Shown here: one piece after another, positions 16,532-25,862 of the stretch
Layout: every line of letters starts with the position of its first letter
Numbering within the stretch: the stretch's first letter is position 1
DNA from: UBA2897 sp036733925
Lineage (GTDB): Bacteria; Bacillota; Negativicutes; Selenomonadales; Selenomonadaceae
Assembly (NCBI GenBank): GCA_036733925.1
Contig: DAIMZO010000010.1
Location: 8,800 to 72,799 of the forward strand
Length of the DNA: 64,000 nucleotides
Direction: 5' to 3'
Program-made: the position numbers and the translations under genes
The notes under the pieces: model-generated
Databases searched by the model: none
Seen by the model: only the letters and a program-made list of their open reading frames with translations
Told to the model about the DNA's origin: nothing

Positions 16532-17848
16532 ATGGCAGAGGAAAAAGAAACGATGATCCGGCCTGCAGAGGGCGGACTGCACGGCGAGGTGGAGATCCCG
16601 GGAGATAAATCGATCTCGCATCGGAGCGTCATGCTGTCGAGCCTCGCGGACACGCCCGTGCGGATCCACCATTTCCTGCCGGGGCAGGACTGCCTGTCGA
16701 CCGCGGCCTGCTTCCGTGCGATGGGGGCGGAAATCACCTTCCACAACGCGGAGAAGACGGAGCTCACGGTGAAGGGGAATGGCCTGCGCGGCCTGACGGA
16801 GCCGGGGAATATCCTCGATGCCGGCAACTCCGGCACGACGCTCCGCCTGATGCTCGGGCTCATGAGCGCGCAGCCGTTCTGCGCGGCTTTCACGGGGGAT
16901 GATTCCCTGCGTGAGCGCCCGATGGGCCGCGTCGTGAAGCCGCTCTCGAGGATGGGAGCGCGGATCTACGGGCGTGCAGGCAATGCGAAGCTGCCGCTCA
17001 TGACGGTTCCCGCGGACGGCGGCCTGCATGGCATGACCTATGAGAGCCCGGTCGCGAGCGCACAGGTGAAGTCATCCATCCTGCTCGCGGGCATGTATGC
17101 GGAGGGCAGCACGACGGTCGTCGAGCCCGTGACCTCCCGCGACCATACGGAGCGCATGCTCGAGGCGTTCGGCGTGCATACGGAAAAGGAAGGGACGGCC
17201 GTGACGATTCATCCGGTCGACCATTTCACAGCACCAGCCGATATCGACGTGCCGGGGGATATCAGCTCGGCCGCGTATTGGCTCGCCGCCGGGAGCATCG
17301 TGCCGGGCAGCAATATCCTGCTGCGCCATGTCGGCATCAATCCGACGCGCACGGGCATGATTGATGTGCTGCAAGCGATGGGTGCGGATCTCACTATCTC
17401 GAACCGGCGTGTGAGCGGCGGCGAGGAAGCCGCAGACATCCGCGTGCGCGCGGCGAAGCTGCACGGCACGGAATTCGGCGCGGACATCATGCCGCGGCTC
17501 ATCGATGAGATCCCGGCCATCGCGGCCGCGGCGCTGTTCGCCGATGGCGACACCGTGATCACGGGCGCCGGCGAGCTCCGCGTAAAGGAGACCGACCGAC
17601 TGCAGGCCATCGAGGATCAGTGGAACGCCATCGCACCGGGCTCGGTGGAGGGCAGTGCGGACGGGCTCGTCATCCACGGCGGCGTGCCGGTGCAGGCCGG
17701 ACGCGTGGAATCCTACGACGATCACCGCATGGCGATGTCGCTCGCCATCGTCGGGCTCGCGGGCCAGAGCGTCTCCATCGTGAATGGCGGCTGCGTCAAG
17801 ATATCGTATCCGGATTTCTACGATACGCTGGATCTGCTGCAGAACTGA
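16532..17848 (+). CDS. aroA: 3-phosphoshikimate 1-carboxyvinyltransferase (EPSP synthase)
   Basis: Transfers enolpyruvyl from PEP to shikimate-3-phosphate. The 438-residue protein shows GDKSISHR (N-terminus), NSGTTLRLMLG, the catalytic Asp in DEIPAIAAAA and KETDRL with DDHRMAMSLAI near the C-terminus; all are intact. AGGAGG (16518-16523) lies 8 nt before ATG 16532; the ATG at 16526 is too close. The open frame continues back into the flavoprotein gene but that part is shadow. An Ala or Gly at the PEP loop decides glyphosate sensitivity; here the motif reads LDAGNSGTT, as in class I enzymes. Confidence 0.96.
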   Translation: MAEEKETMIRPAEGGLHGEVEIPGDKSISHRSVMLSSLADTPVRIHHFLPGQDCLSTAACFRAMGAEITFHNAEKTELTVKGNGLRGLTEPGNILDAGNSGTTLRLMLGLMSAQPFCAAFTGDDSLRERPMGRVVKPLSRMGARIYGRAGNAKLPLMTVPADGGLHGMTYESPVASAQVKSSILLAGMYAEGSTTVVEPVTSRDHTERMLEAFGVHTEKEGTAVTIHPVDHFTAPADIDVPGDISSAAYWLAAGSIVPGSNILLRHVGINPTRTGMIDVLQAMGADLTISNRRVSGGEEAADIRVRAAKLHGTEFGADIMPRLIDEIPAIAAAALFADGDTVITGAGELRVKETDRLQAIEDQWNAIAPGSVEGSADGLVIHGGVPVQAGRVESYDDHRMAMSLAIVGLAGQSVSIVNGGCVKISYPDFYDTLDLLQN

Positions 17849-17849
17849 T

Positions 17850-17875
17850 GGCGAGGCGAATGCCCTCGCCCTTTC
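17850..17875 (+). terminator. Weak hairpin between aroA and cmk
   Basis: GGCGAGG (17850-17856) pairs with CCTCGCC (17864-17870) and is followed by CTTTCC rather than a proper T-run. It may attenuate rather than stop transcription; cmk begins only 40 bp later with no visible promoter. Confidence 0.35.
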
Positions 17876-17913
17876 CGTTGATGAGCATCTGAGAGTTATG
17901 GGAGGAATTTTCA

Positions 17914-18573
17914 TTGGAAAAGAAACTTGTCGTCGCGATTGACGGCCCTGCCGGCGCGGGGAAGAGCACGGTGGCGCAGCTTGCCGCGAAGAAGCTCGGC
18001 TACACCTATATCGATACGGGCGCGATGTACCGTGCCGTGGCCTGGCTGACCCTGCAGCAAAAGAAACCGGTCAGCGACGAGCTGATCCTGTCGGTGCTGC
18101 CGGGGATCGACGTCGACCTCTGCTATGCGGCTGGCAAGACAGCGGTATCCGTGAACGGGACAGATGTCACAAAGGAAATCCGCACGCCGGAGGTCAGCAA
18201 GATCGTCTCACAGGTCGCGCGGCTCGGCCCGGTACGCGAGAAGATGGTGGAGCTGCAGCGTAAGATGGCCGCGCGCGGCGGCGTCCTGATGGACGGCCGC
18301 GACATCGCGACAGCCGTCCTGCCGGATGCGGATGTCAAAATCTTCCTGACCGCCTCAATCGAGGAGCGCGCACAGCGCCGCTGGAAAGAGATGCAGGAGA
18401 AGGGGTATTCCATGAGCCTAGAGGATCTGCAGAAGGATATCGCGGCGCGCGACAAGGCGGACATGGAGCGCGAGATCTCGCCGCTCCGCCAGGCAGAGGA
18501 TGCCGTCCTGCTCGATACGACCGGACTCTCCATCGACGAGGTCGTCGACCGGATTCTCGCGCTCTGCGCCTGA
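17914..18573 (+). CDS. cmk: Cytidylate kinase
   Basis: Phosphorylates CMP/dCMP with ATP. The 219-residue protein has the Walker A motif GPAGAGKST, the CMP-binding DTGAMYRA and the DGRDIAT segment typical of bacterial CMP kinases. The start is a TTG at 17914, 8 nt after GGAGG; no ATG fits. The cmk-plsC pair is widely conserved in Firmicutes, where ispH and the S1 gene usually come next; here they are 7 kb further on. Confidence 0.96.
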   Translation: MEKKLVVAIDGPAGAGKSTVAQLAAKKLGYTYIDTGAMYRAVAWLTLQQKKPVSDELILSVLPGIDVDLCYAAGKTAVSVNGTDVTKEIRTPEVSKIVSQVARLGPVREKMVELQRKMAARGGVLMDGRDIATAVLPDADVKIFLTASIEERAQRRWKEMQEKGYSMSLEDLQKDIAARDKADMEREISPLRQAEDAVLLDTTGLSIDEVVDRILALCA

Positions 18574-18583
18574 GGAGGCAGCT

Positions 18584-19186
18584 ATGCTTTACAATTTCTT
18601 GAAGATCCTGTTCCAGATCCTGTTCCGCATCGTGTTCCGCGCGTCGGTCGAGGGCAGGGAGAATATCCCGAAGGACGGGCGCCTGATCCTCGCGGCGAAC
18701 CACATGAGCGATGCCGATCCGCCGCTCATCGGCTGCTTCTTCACGCGTCCGGTCTGCTATATGGCGAAGGAAGAGCTGTTCCAGATACCAGTCATCGGCT
18801 TCATCATCCGCCATTGCTATTCCTTCCCGGTCCACCGCGGCGCGGCAGACCGCGCGGCCATCAAGACGGCGGTCACCATCCTGAAGCAGGATCTGGTGCT
18901 CGGCATCTTCCCGGAGGGAACGCGCGCGAAAAACGGGCGCATGCACAAGGCGGAGGCCGGCGTCGGCCTGATCGCGGCGATGACCGGCGCACCGGTCCTG
19001 CCCACGGCCATCGTCGGGACGGACAAGATCTTCGCAAACGGTGGCTTCCTGCCGAAACTCCGCGTCATCTACGGCAAGCCGATGAAATTCACCGGCAACC
19101 GCAAGGACAAAGAAGAACTCGAGGCGTTCTCGCAGTCCATCCTGGACGAAATCGCGAGGATGCGGGCACCGTATGTGCAGGGATAA
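18584..19186 (+). CDS. plsC: 1-acyl-sn-glycerol-3-phosphate acyltransferase
   Basis: Membrane-associated enzyme that acylates lysophosphatidate to phosphatidate. The 200-residue protein has a hydrophobic N-terminus (FLKILFQILFRIVFR), the catalytic NHMSDAD (NHx4D) and the glycerol-phosphate binding FPEGTRAK. ATG 18584 follows GAGGAGG; 10 bp separate it from the cmk stop. Acts after PlsY, which is encoded at 30.8 kb. Confidence 0.93.
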   Translation: MLYNFLKILFQILFRIVFRASVEGRENIPKDGRLILAANHMSDADPPLIGCFFTRPVCYMAKEELFQIPVIGFIIRHCYSFPVHRGAADRAAIKTAVTILKQDLVLGIFPEGTRAKNGRMHKAEAGVGLIAAMTGAPVLPTAIVGTDKIFANGGFLPKLRVIYGKPMKFTGNRKDKEELEAFSQSILDEIARMRAPYVQG

Positions 19187-19224
19187 TCGGGAATAATCCT
19201 ATCAATAATAAAGATGAATTGAAG

Positions 19225-19267
19225 CGCTCCTTCCATCGTCAAATAGATGGGAGGAGCGTTGCTTTTT
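19225..19267 (+). terminator. Terminator after plsC
   Basis: CGCTCC-t-TCCATC (19225-19237) pairs with GATGG-GA-GGAGCG (19246-19258), followed by TTGCTTTTT. It ends the dac-rluB-aroA-cmk-plsC unit. Confidence 0.75.
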
Positions 19268-19353
19268 GCGAAGAATCTAAAGATAGTTAAGACTTTCAAT
19301 AAAGAATCGAAGAAATTAGTCCGGAATGCTCTTTCTTTTTTCGTTATGTTATG

Positions 19354-19417
19354 ATAAACTATAGATATAGAAACCGTTTTACATAACCGTTAAACGTCGA
19401 CAGATTAATGGTTAACC
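19354..19417 (+). promoter_or_regulatory. Promoter/operator region of the FAD/Fe-S dehydrogenase
   Basis: The AT-rich stretch holds ATAAACTATAG (19354-19364; TATAGA at 19360-19365 could be a -10), the inverted repeat AACCGTTAA (19385-19393) / TTAATGGTT (19405-19413), and the palindrome GGTTAACC (19410-19417). The dyads lie between the presumed start site and the RBS, where a repressor would act. No regulator is encoded next door. Confidence 0.35.
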
Positions 19418-19446
19418 GGATAGAACGAAAAGGGAGAGTCAAAACG

Positions 19447-22317
19447 ATGCGGAAATTTCAGAATGAGCAGCGGGATATCGATGCTTTGCCGGAAGCGTAC
19501 AAGAGCTTTTTCTACGCGATTGGCAAGGAGATACCCGATGAGCGGATTATCACGGATCCGGTGCGGAATTTTGCGTTCGGCGAGGATGCCAGCCTGTACC
19601 GTATCACGCCGAAGATTGTCGTCAAGGCGCGGCAGACGGCGGATGTTTCGCTGATTCTCAAAGAGGCGGCGAAGGCCCACATTCCGGTGACGTTCCGGGC
19701 GGCTGGCACGAGCCTATGCGGACAGGCACTGACGGACTCCGTGCTCGTGCTGATCACGGACGACTGGCAGGGCTACAAGATCGAGGACGAAGGCAGCAAA
19801 ATCACGCTGCAGCCGGGCGTCCTCGGCTCGCATGCCAACCTGTACCTGAAGAAGTACTGGCGCAAGATCGGGCCGGATCCTGCATCCATCAAGCACGCGC
19901 TGATTGGCGGCATCGCGGCGAACAACGCGAGCGGCATGTGCTGCGGCACATCCGACAACAGCTACAAGACCGTGCTCGATATGAAGCTCGTGTTCGCGGA
20001 CGGTTCGATGCTGGACACGGCCGACAAAGAGGCGTGGGTGGCATGGTCCGCCGCGCATCCGGAGATCATCGAGACGCTCACGAGCATCCGCGATGAGGTC
20101 GCGAGCGATGAGGAACTGCGCGAGCTCATCGCGCATAAATTCAAGATCAAGAATACGACGGGCTACAGCCTGAATGCGTTCGTGGATTACAAGGATCCGA
20201 TCGATATCCTGAAGCACGTGCTGATCGGCTCTGAGGGCACGCTCGCGATGATTGCGGAGATCACATACCGCACGGTCGTCGAGGCGAAGTACAAGGCGTC
20301 GGCCATGCTGTTCTTCCCGTCGATGCGCGTGGCCTGCCAGGCGATCCATGAGCTCTACCGTCCGCTCGTCGCGGCGGCGGAGATGCTCGACCGCGTATCC
20401 CTGCGCTCCGTCGAGGACTGGCCGGAAATCCCGGACTACTACAAGGAGTTCCCCGAGGGTGTCGCGGCTATCCTGACCGAATGCCGGGCCGATACGAAGG
20501 AGGAGCTGCAGGAAAAGGTTGAGAAAGTCAAGGAAATCATGAAGGGCTTCGAGCTCGTGCGCCCGATTTATTTCACCGATAATCCGGATGAATACAATAT
20601 GTACTGGCAGGTCCGCGCGGGCATCTTCCCGGCGGTCGGCGGCGTCCGCGAGCTCGGCACGACGGTCATCATCGAGGATATCGCGTTCCAGCACGACAAT
20701 CTGGCTGACGCAGTCATGGATCTGCGCGAGCTCATGGATAAGCACGGTTACGGCGACGGCATCATCTACGGGCACGTGCTCGACGGCAACGTCCATTTCG
20801 TCATCACGCAGCGGTTCCAGACGGAGGAAGAGGAGAAGCACTATCAGGTATTCCTCGAGGATGTCTGCCACATGGTCACGGATAAGTATCATGGCTCTCT
20901 GAAGGCCGAGCACGGCACAGGCCGCAATATGGCGCCGTTTGTCGAGCAGGAATGGGGCAAGAAAGCCTACAGCCTCATGAAGCGCATCAAGAAGGCATTC
21001 GATCCCCAGACCATCTTGAACCCGGATGTCATCATCACGGAAAACGGCCTCGTGTTCATGGAGAACATCAAGCGCATGTACCCGGTGCATGAGATTGTTG
21101 ACCGCTGCATGGAATGCGGCTACTGCGAGGTCGACTGCCCGTCCCGCAACCTGACGTTCACGCCGCGCCAGCGCACGGCCATCCAGCGCGAGATCTCGCG
21201 TCTGCGTACGACCGGCGAGAACCCGGCGATGCTCAAGCGTTTCGAGGAGGAGTACAGGTATTACGGCGAGGAGACCTGCGCGGTCGACGGGCTCTGCATG
21301 GTGAACTGCCCGCTCTCCATCAATACCGGTGACTTCACGCGGCAGCTTCGCGCGGCGCAGGCAACGGACGGCCTGAAGAATGGCGCGGATTTCGCCGCTG
21401 ATCATTTCGCGGGCGTCTCCTGCATGACGCGCGTCGGCCTTGACGGACTCAGCCTCGCGCAAAGCATCGTCGGCAAAGGCTTCATCTCCTGGGTCGATCA
21501 GAAGCTCCGCGATGTCAGCGGCGGCAAGTTCCTGTACTGGACGGAGTGGATGCCGAAGGGCGGCCATCTGCCGCAGCTCGCCGCACCGACGCAGCTGGAT
21601 ACGGAGAAGCCGAAGGTCGTCTATTTCCCGAGTTGCACGACGCGCATGATGGGCGTCGCGAAGGGTGACCACGACAAGCGGCACCTGTCCTATGTCATGA
21701 TCCAGTTGCTCGAGCGCGCAGGCTATGAAGTCATCCTGCCGAAAGACCTTAAGAAATACTGCTGCGGCATGCCGTTTGAGAGCATGGGGCTCTTCAAGGC
21801 CGCGGACAAACTGTCGGATCAGCTTGAGGGCGCCCTGCTCGAGGCGAGCAGCGACGGGCAGTATCCGATCCTCTGCGATATGAGCCCGTGCACCTACCGC
21901 ATGCAGCATAAGATGGGCGACAAGCTTCACATCTACGATACGGTCGCGTTCATCCACGACTTCCTGCTCGACAAGCTCACAATCCACAAGGTCGACCGCA
22001 CAATCATGGTGCATGTGACCTGCTCGGCGGTCAAGATGGGCCTGATGAAGCAGTTCAAGGAAATCGCGGAGAAATGCGCGACGAAGGTCGTAATCCCGGA
22101 AAAGGTCGCTTGCTGCGGCTTCGCTGGGGACAAGGGCTTCACGAATCCGGAGCTCAACGCGTCGGCGCTCAAGCACCTGAACGAGGCTATCCCAGAGGGC
22201 TGCGAGTATGGGTACTCGAACAGCCGCACCTGCGAGATTGGTCTTTCCGCGAAGAGCGGCTTCTCCTATCAGTCTATCGCTTACCTTGTCGAGGAATGCT
22301 CGCGCCTGCAGGCATGA
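19447..22317 (+). CDS. FAD-binding and 4Fe-4S dehydrogenase (D-lactate/glycolate type)
   Basis: A 956-residue fusion of a GlcD-like flavoprotein and a GlcF-like iron-sulfur subunit. The N-terminal part has the PCMH-type FAD fold (TFRAAGTSLCGQ near 90 and GGIAANNASGMCCGT near 155) and an FAD-oxidase C domain (about 250-540). Then come two 4Fe-4S motifs (CMECGYCEVDCP near 555; CAVDGLCMVNCP near 615) and two CCG domains (CCGMPFES near 775; CCGFAGDKG near 890). Such proteins oxidise D-lactate or other D-2-hydroxyacids and pass electrons through Fe-S clusters. The substrate is inferred from family only. ATG 19447 lies ten nt after GGGAG; the upstream ATG 19408 has no RBS and overlaps a dyad. Confidence 0.85.
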   Translation: MRKFQNEQRDIDALPEAYKSFFYAIGKEIPDERIITDPVRNFAFGEDASLYRITPKIVVKARQTADVSLILKEAAKAHIPVTFRAAGTSLCGQALTDSVLVLITDDWQGYKIEDEGSKITLQPGVLGSHANLYLKKYWRKIGPDPASIKHALIGGIAANNASGMCCGTSDNSYKTVLDMKLVFADGSMLDTADKEAWVAWSAAHPEIIETLTSIRDEVASDEELRELIAHKFKIKNTTGYSLNAFVDYKDPIDILKHVLIGSEGTLAMIAEITYRTVVEAKYKASAMLFFPSMRVACQAIHELYRPLVAAAEMLDRVSLRSVEDWPEIPDYYKEFPEGVAAILTECRADTKEELQEKVEKVKEIMKGFELVRPIYFTDNPDEYNMYWQVRAGIFPAVGGVRELGTTVIIEDIAFQHDNLADAVMDLRELMDKHGYGDGIIYGHVLDGNVHFVITQRFQTEEEEKHYQVFLEDVCHMVTDKYHGSLKAEHGTGRNMAPFVEQEWGKKAYSLMKRIKKAFDPQTILNPDVIITENGLVFMENIKRMYPVHEIVDRCMECGYCEVDCPSRNLTFTPRQRTAIQREISRLRTTGENPAMLKRFEEEYRYYGEETCAVDGLCMVNCPLSINTGDFTRQLRAAQATDGLKNGADFAADHFAGVSCMTRVGLDGLSLAQSIVGKGFISWVDQKLRDVSGGKFLYWTEWMPKGGHLPQLAAPTQLDTEKPKVVYFPSCTTRMMGVAKGDHDKRHLSYVMIQLLERAGYEVILPKDLKKYCCGMPFESMGLFKAADKLSDQLEGALLEASSDGQYPILCDMSPCTYRMQHKMGDKLHIYDTVAFIHDFLLDKLTIHKVDRTIMVHVTCSAVKMGLMKQFKEIAEKCATKVVIPEKVACCGFAGDKGFTNPELNASALKHLNEAIPEGCEYGYSNSRTCEIGLSAKSGFSYQSIAYLVEECSRLQA

Positions 22318-22341
22318 GCATTCGCGCGGGAAAAGCAGAAA

Positions 22342-22375
22342 AATCACGTGGATTTACGAGATAATGCGCGTGATT
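22342..22375 (+). terminator. Hairpin after the dehydrogenase
   Basis: AATCACG (22342-22348) pairs with CGTGATT (about 22367-22373) around an AT-rich loop. There is no clean T-tract, so termination is only suggested; it sits between the dehydrogenase and the HU promoter. Confidence 0.4.
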
Positions 22376-22388
22376 CTATCGAAAAACA

Positions 22389-22417
22389 TTGACAGAGGCG
22401 GATGTATGCCGTATAAT
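22389..22417 (+). promoter_or_regulatory. Consensus sigma-A promoter of the HU gene
   Basis: TTGACA (22389-22394), 17 bp, TATAAT (22412-22417): a perfect consensus promoter, the strongest in this window. It fits the high abundance expected for HU. Confidence 0.9.
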
Positions 22418-22490
22418 AGCCGTGTTTAGTAAGCATATTTTTCGTTTGTGCTTATGGGAAAAACGGATACGAAAGGAGCCAACAATTATT

Positions 22491-22766
22491 ATGGCAACAA
22501 AAGAAGTAATCAGCAAATCCGCACTCGTAGACAAGGTAGCCGAGAAGGCAGCCGTCAGCAAGAAAGAGGCTAAGGCAGTTGTCGAGGCTATGCTCGAGAC
22601 TGTCGTTGAGTCGGTGAAAAGCGACGCAGAGGTTCGCCTGATCGGCTTCGGTACGTTCAAGAAGGCACATCGCAACGCGCGCACGGGCCGCAACCCGCAG
22701 ACGGGTGAGACGATCCAGATCGCTGCTAGCGACAGCCTCGCTTTCAAATCCAGCGTTAAGTACTGA
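22491..22766 (+). CDS. hup: HU-family DNA-binding protein
   Basis: Nucleoid-associated histone-like protein of 91 residues that bends and compacts DNA as a dimer. The beta-arm signature GFGTFKKAHRNARTGRNPQTGE is clear, followed by the C-terminal helix. ATG 22491 (MATKEVISKSALVDKVAEK) follows AGGAG; the open frame upstream to 22389 overlaps the promoter and is not coding. It is monocistronic, with a consensus promoter and a good terminator. Confidence 0.95.
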   Translation: MATKEVISKSALVDKVAEKAAVSKKEAKAVVEAMLETVVESVKSDAEVRLIGFGTFKKAHRNARTGRNPQTGETIQIAASDSLAFKSSVKY

Positions 22767-22795
22767 TTGCGAAATCGGACATACAGAAAATAAAG

Positions 22796-22843
22796 ACGCA
22801 GCACCGTTTCCCGGTCTATCCGGGCGGCGCTGCGTTTTCTTTT
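22796..22843 (+). terminator. Terminator after HU
   Basis: ACGCAGC (22796-22802) pairs with GCTGCGT (22829-22835), with an inner CCCGG/CCGGG stem, followed by TTTCTTTT. Confidence 0.85.
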
Positions 22844-22921
22844 CCGTCAGAAGCAGGAAGGGCGCTGCAGAGCAGCGAATAGAATCGGTATGGGGATGAC
22901 AGATTGACAAGGTGGTGGAAT

Positions 22922-25849
22922 ATGCAGGGGAATCGTTTGACGCGTCTTGTCTTGTTTATCGGGGTACTGTGCAGCTTTGCGTTGATGGCGGCAGGACAGC
23001 GTGCTGAGGCTGCGGTCACGGAGAAAACCGTCCGGCTCGGCTTCAGCCTCGAAGATAATTTCATGATGGAGAAGGGAGGCCGCTTCCTCGGCTTTTCGTA
23101 TGATTATGCGCGGCTCGTGGCGGAGTATGCGAACTGGAATTACGTCTACGTCTACGGCAATAAAGAGAAGTTGCTCGAAAAGTTCCTGCAAGGGGAAATC
23201 GACGTGATGCCGGATATTTCGTATACCGAGGCGCGCTCGGGGCAGATGCTGTTCCCGCGACTTCCGATGAACACGGAGGAGTACTACATCTTCGTGCCGG
23301 ATGACGAACGCTACGCAGGGCGGACGCTGAGTCTCAGCAACTTGACCATCGGCGTCAACAGCAGCATGCGGATCAACGAGGTGCTGAAGGACTGGGCAGA
23401 GAAAGAAGGCCTGTCGTTGCAGCTGAAATATTATCCCAGCGATGCGGAGCGCCTGCGCGCTTATCAGGATGGAGAGACGGATGCGACCGCCGCGATGGGC
23501 ATGCACGTGAACCGGGGAAGCGACGGACGGGCGGTTGCGCGGTTCGGTGTGACGGCATCCTACATGGCGGTCTCGAAGAACCGCCCGGATCTGCTCAAAG
23601 ACCTCGATGAGGCACAGTGGGCGATCTACAGCTATTCGCCGCATTTCATTGCAGACCTCTCGGATCGCTATTTCCAGAATTCGGAGATCTGGCATACGGT
23701 CATGCCGGATGAGCGGCGCTGGCTGGACAGTCATCCGGTCATCCGCGTCGGCTATATGCGGGATATGCCTCCCTTCACGTTCGAAGATGCGAAGACAAAG
23801 GAACTGCAGGGCGTCTTTGTAGAGTTGCTGCAAGATATCCTTGGCTATTTCAAGCTGGATAATCAGCTCCAATACGTCGGATATGACAGCTATCAATCTA
23901 TGATGGATGATCTGCAGAGCGGCGTCATCGATATCGGCATCCCGGTCGATGATGATTTCTGGCGTTCGGAAACGCATGGAGTCCTGCAGACGACCAACGT
24001 CATGAATCTGCAGCTCTACATGGTCATGCGCAGCGGCGCTCACTTCGCGGAGCAGACGAGGCTCGGCATCCAGAGATACGAATCCGGCAAAAAAATCTAT
24101 GAGAACGATGCCTACCCGCGGAATCCGCATATCATCTGCGGGAGCCTTGCCGAGCAGGTGAAGGCGCTGAAAGAGCACCGTGTCGATGCCGTCCTGATGG
24201 ATTATCCTTCGTATCAGGTCTGGATCGGGACGAATGGGGGGTATCAGGCGTGGCCGCTGCCGCCGGATATGGAGAAGATGGCGCTGAGCATCGGCCTGAG
24301 CGAGCAGAGCAGGCCCATGCTGCGCCTGCTCAACCACGGAATCACGGCACTGGGCGATGATGCGGTCCGCGTATCCATCTACCGCAACACGGAAAAGGCG
24401 CGCGAGGCGTCGAAGACGTGGATGGATGTCCTTAGAAAATACGCTCTGCCGCTCACGCTCGCGGCACTCGTCGTCGTTCTGCTGTTCGCATTGCTGATCT
24501 GGCGGAACCGCACGATGTATCACCGGGTCGCTGCACAGCTCGAACTTCGCGTGAACCGGCAGAAAAAGGCTTTGATCCGGCAGAATGCGCGGCTCGAGAC
24601 CTTGCTTCAGACAGCGGAGAATCAGCGGCAGAAGGCGGATGAGGCAGCGGTGCAGGCCGAGGCCGCGAGCCGCGCGAAATCCTCGTTCCTCTCGAGCATG
24701 TCGCACGACATCCGCACGCCGATGAACGCCATCCTCGGATTCACGCATCTCGCGCAGGAGCATCCGGAAGACGTGGAGAAGGTAAAGGCATACCTCGACC
24801 ATATTTCGGTCTCCAGCTCGTATTTGCTCGAACTCATCAATGAGATTCTTGATATGAGCCGCATCAAGAGCGGCAAATACGAGATACGGAATGCGCGCGG
24901 GAACCTGACGGAGTGGCTGAATCAATTGCACGATGTCGTCTGTCTGGATGCACGCGAACACAAACGGAATCTGGATTTTGAAAAGAGCGTCGCACACGAT
25001 TGGGTCATCTGCGACTGGATGCATCTCGGGCGCGTGATACAGAACTGCCTTTCCAACGCGCTGAAATACACGGAGGCGGGCGGCCATGTCCGGCTGACCA
25101 TCGAGGAGCAGCCGTCGGAGAAGGAAGGCTGCGGCCGATATACCTTTCAGGTCGCTGATGACGGCATCGGCATGAGCCCGGAATTCCTCGCAAAGGTGTT
25201 CGAGCCGTTCTCGAGGGAGCGCACGACCACGGTCAGCCGGATCCAGGGCACGGGCCTGGGCATGAGCATCGCAAAGTCCATCGTGGACGCGATGGGCGGC
25301 ACGATGATGGCGGAGAGCGAGCAGGGAAAGGGGACGACCTTCCGCATCAGTCTCGACCTCAAGACGTCTGAAGGGCCGCATGTCGAAGAGACTCTGCATG
25401 AGACACTGGATAAAGCAGAGACAACACCCGGCCGGCAGCCAGAACATGCCGCGCCGCCGAATCTTTCCGGGAAGCATATCCTCTATGCAGAGGACAACGA
25501 ACTGAACCGGGAAATTCTCGAAGCGATGCTCGAAGAAACGGGCGTTGCCCTCTACGCCGCCGAAAATGGGAAAGAAGCGGTGGATCTTTTCGAGCAGCAT
25601 CCGGAAACCGACCTGATCCTGATGGACGTGCAGATGCCGGTCATGGACGGGCTCGAAGCAGCGCGGACCATCCGTGCGCTGCCGATGGAGCGCGCAAAGC
25701 AGGTGCCAATCCTCGCGATGACGGCGAACGCATTTGAGGAAGATCGGCAGCGCGCGTTCGCAAGCGGCATGAACGACTTCATCGCGAAGCCGATGGGCAT
25801 GCCGATCCTGCTGCAGAAACTGCGGATATATCTGAAGGACGGCTGCTAG
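22922..25849 (+). CDS. Hybrid sensor histidine kinase with tandem solute-binding domains
   Basis: A 975-residue BvgS/EvgS-like sensor. Order: signal sequence (LTRLVLFIGVLCSFALMAA), two periplasmic SBP_bac_3 domains (about 35-250 and 265-485), one membrane helix near 507-527, a coiled coil, a HisKA domain (SHDIRTPMNAILGF, His595), an HATPase domain (DDGIGMSPEF; GTGLGMSIAKS) and a C-terminal receiver domain (MDVQMPVMDG, Asp902). No PAS and no HPt domain are seen, and no response regulator is next to it. The tandem SBP module suggests it senses a small amino-acid-like or other polar ligand, which is unknown. ATG 22922 follows AAGGTGGTGG; the TTG at 22904 is less likely. Confidence 0.9.
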   Translation: MQGNRLTRLVLFIGVLCSFALMAAGQRAEAAVTEKTVRLGFSLEDNFMMEKGGRFLGFSYDYARLVAEYANWNYVYVYGNKEKLLEKFLQGEIDVMPDISYTEARSGQMLFPRLPMNTEEYYIFVPDDERYAGRTLSLSNLTIGVNSSMRINEVLKDWAEKEGLSLQLKYYPSDAERLRAYQDGETDATAAMGMHVNRGSDGRAVARFGVTASYMAVSKNRPDLLKDLDEAQWAIYSYSPHFIADLSDRYFQNSEIWHTVMPDERRWLDSHPVIRVGYMRDMPPFTFEDAKTKELQGVFVELLQDILGYFKLDNQLQYVGYDSYQSMMDDLQSGVIDIGIPVDDDFWRSETHGVLQTTNVMNLQLYMVMRSGAHFAEQTRLGIQRYESGKKIYENDAYPRNPHIICGSLAEQVKALKEHRVDAVLMDYPSYQVWIGTNGGYQAWPLPPDMEKMALSIGLSEQSRPMLRLLNHGITALGDDAVRVSIYRNTEKAREASKTWMDVLRKYALPLTLAALVVVLLFALLIWRNRTMYHRVAAQLELRVNRQKKALIRQNARLETLLQTAENQRQKADEAAVQAEAASRAKSSFLSSMSHDIRTPMNAILGFTHLAQEHPEDVEKVKAYLDHISVSSSYLLELINEILDMSRIKSGKYEIRNARGNLTEWLNQLHDVVCLDAREHKRNLDFEKSVAHDWVICDWMHLGRVIQNCLSNALKYTEAGGHVRLTIEEQPSEKEGCGRYTFQVADDGIGMSPEFLAKVFEPFSRERTTTVSRIQGTGLGMSIAKSIVDAMGGTMMAESEQGKGTTFRISLDLKTSEGPHVEETLHETLDKAETTPGRQPEHAAPPNLSGKHILYAEDNELNREILEAMLEETGVALYAAENGKEAVDLFEQHPETDLILMDVQMPVMDGLEAARTIRALPMERAKQVPILAMTANAFEEDRQRAFASGMNDFIAKPMGMPILLQKLRIYLKDGC

Positions 25850-25862
25850 CGGCACTTAACCA

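Noticed and set aside
19714..22347. 877-codon ORF on the minus strand
   Set aside because: It is a shadow of the dehydrogenase gene; G/C-ending codons remove stops on the complement. Its product is Arg/Asp/His-rich and matches no family I know.
22847..25855. 1002-codon minus-strand ORF
   Set aside because: Antisense to the complete hybrid kinase, with shadow composition and crossing the HU terminator.
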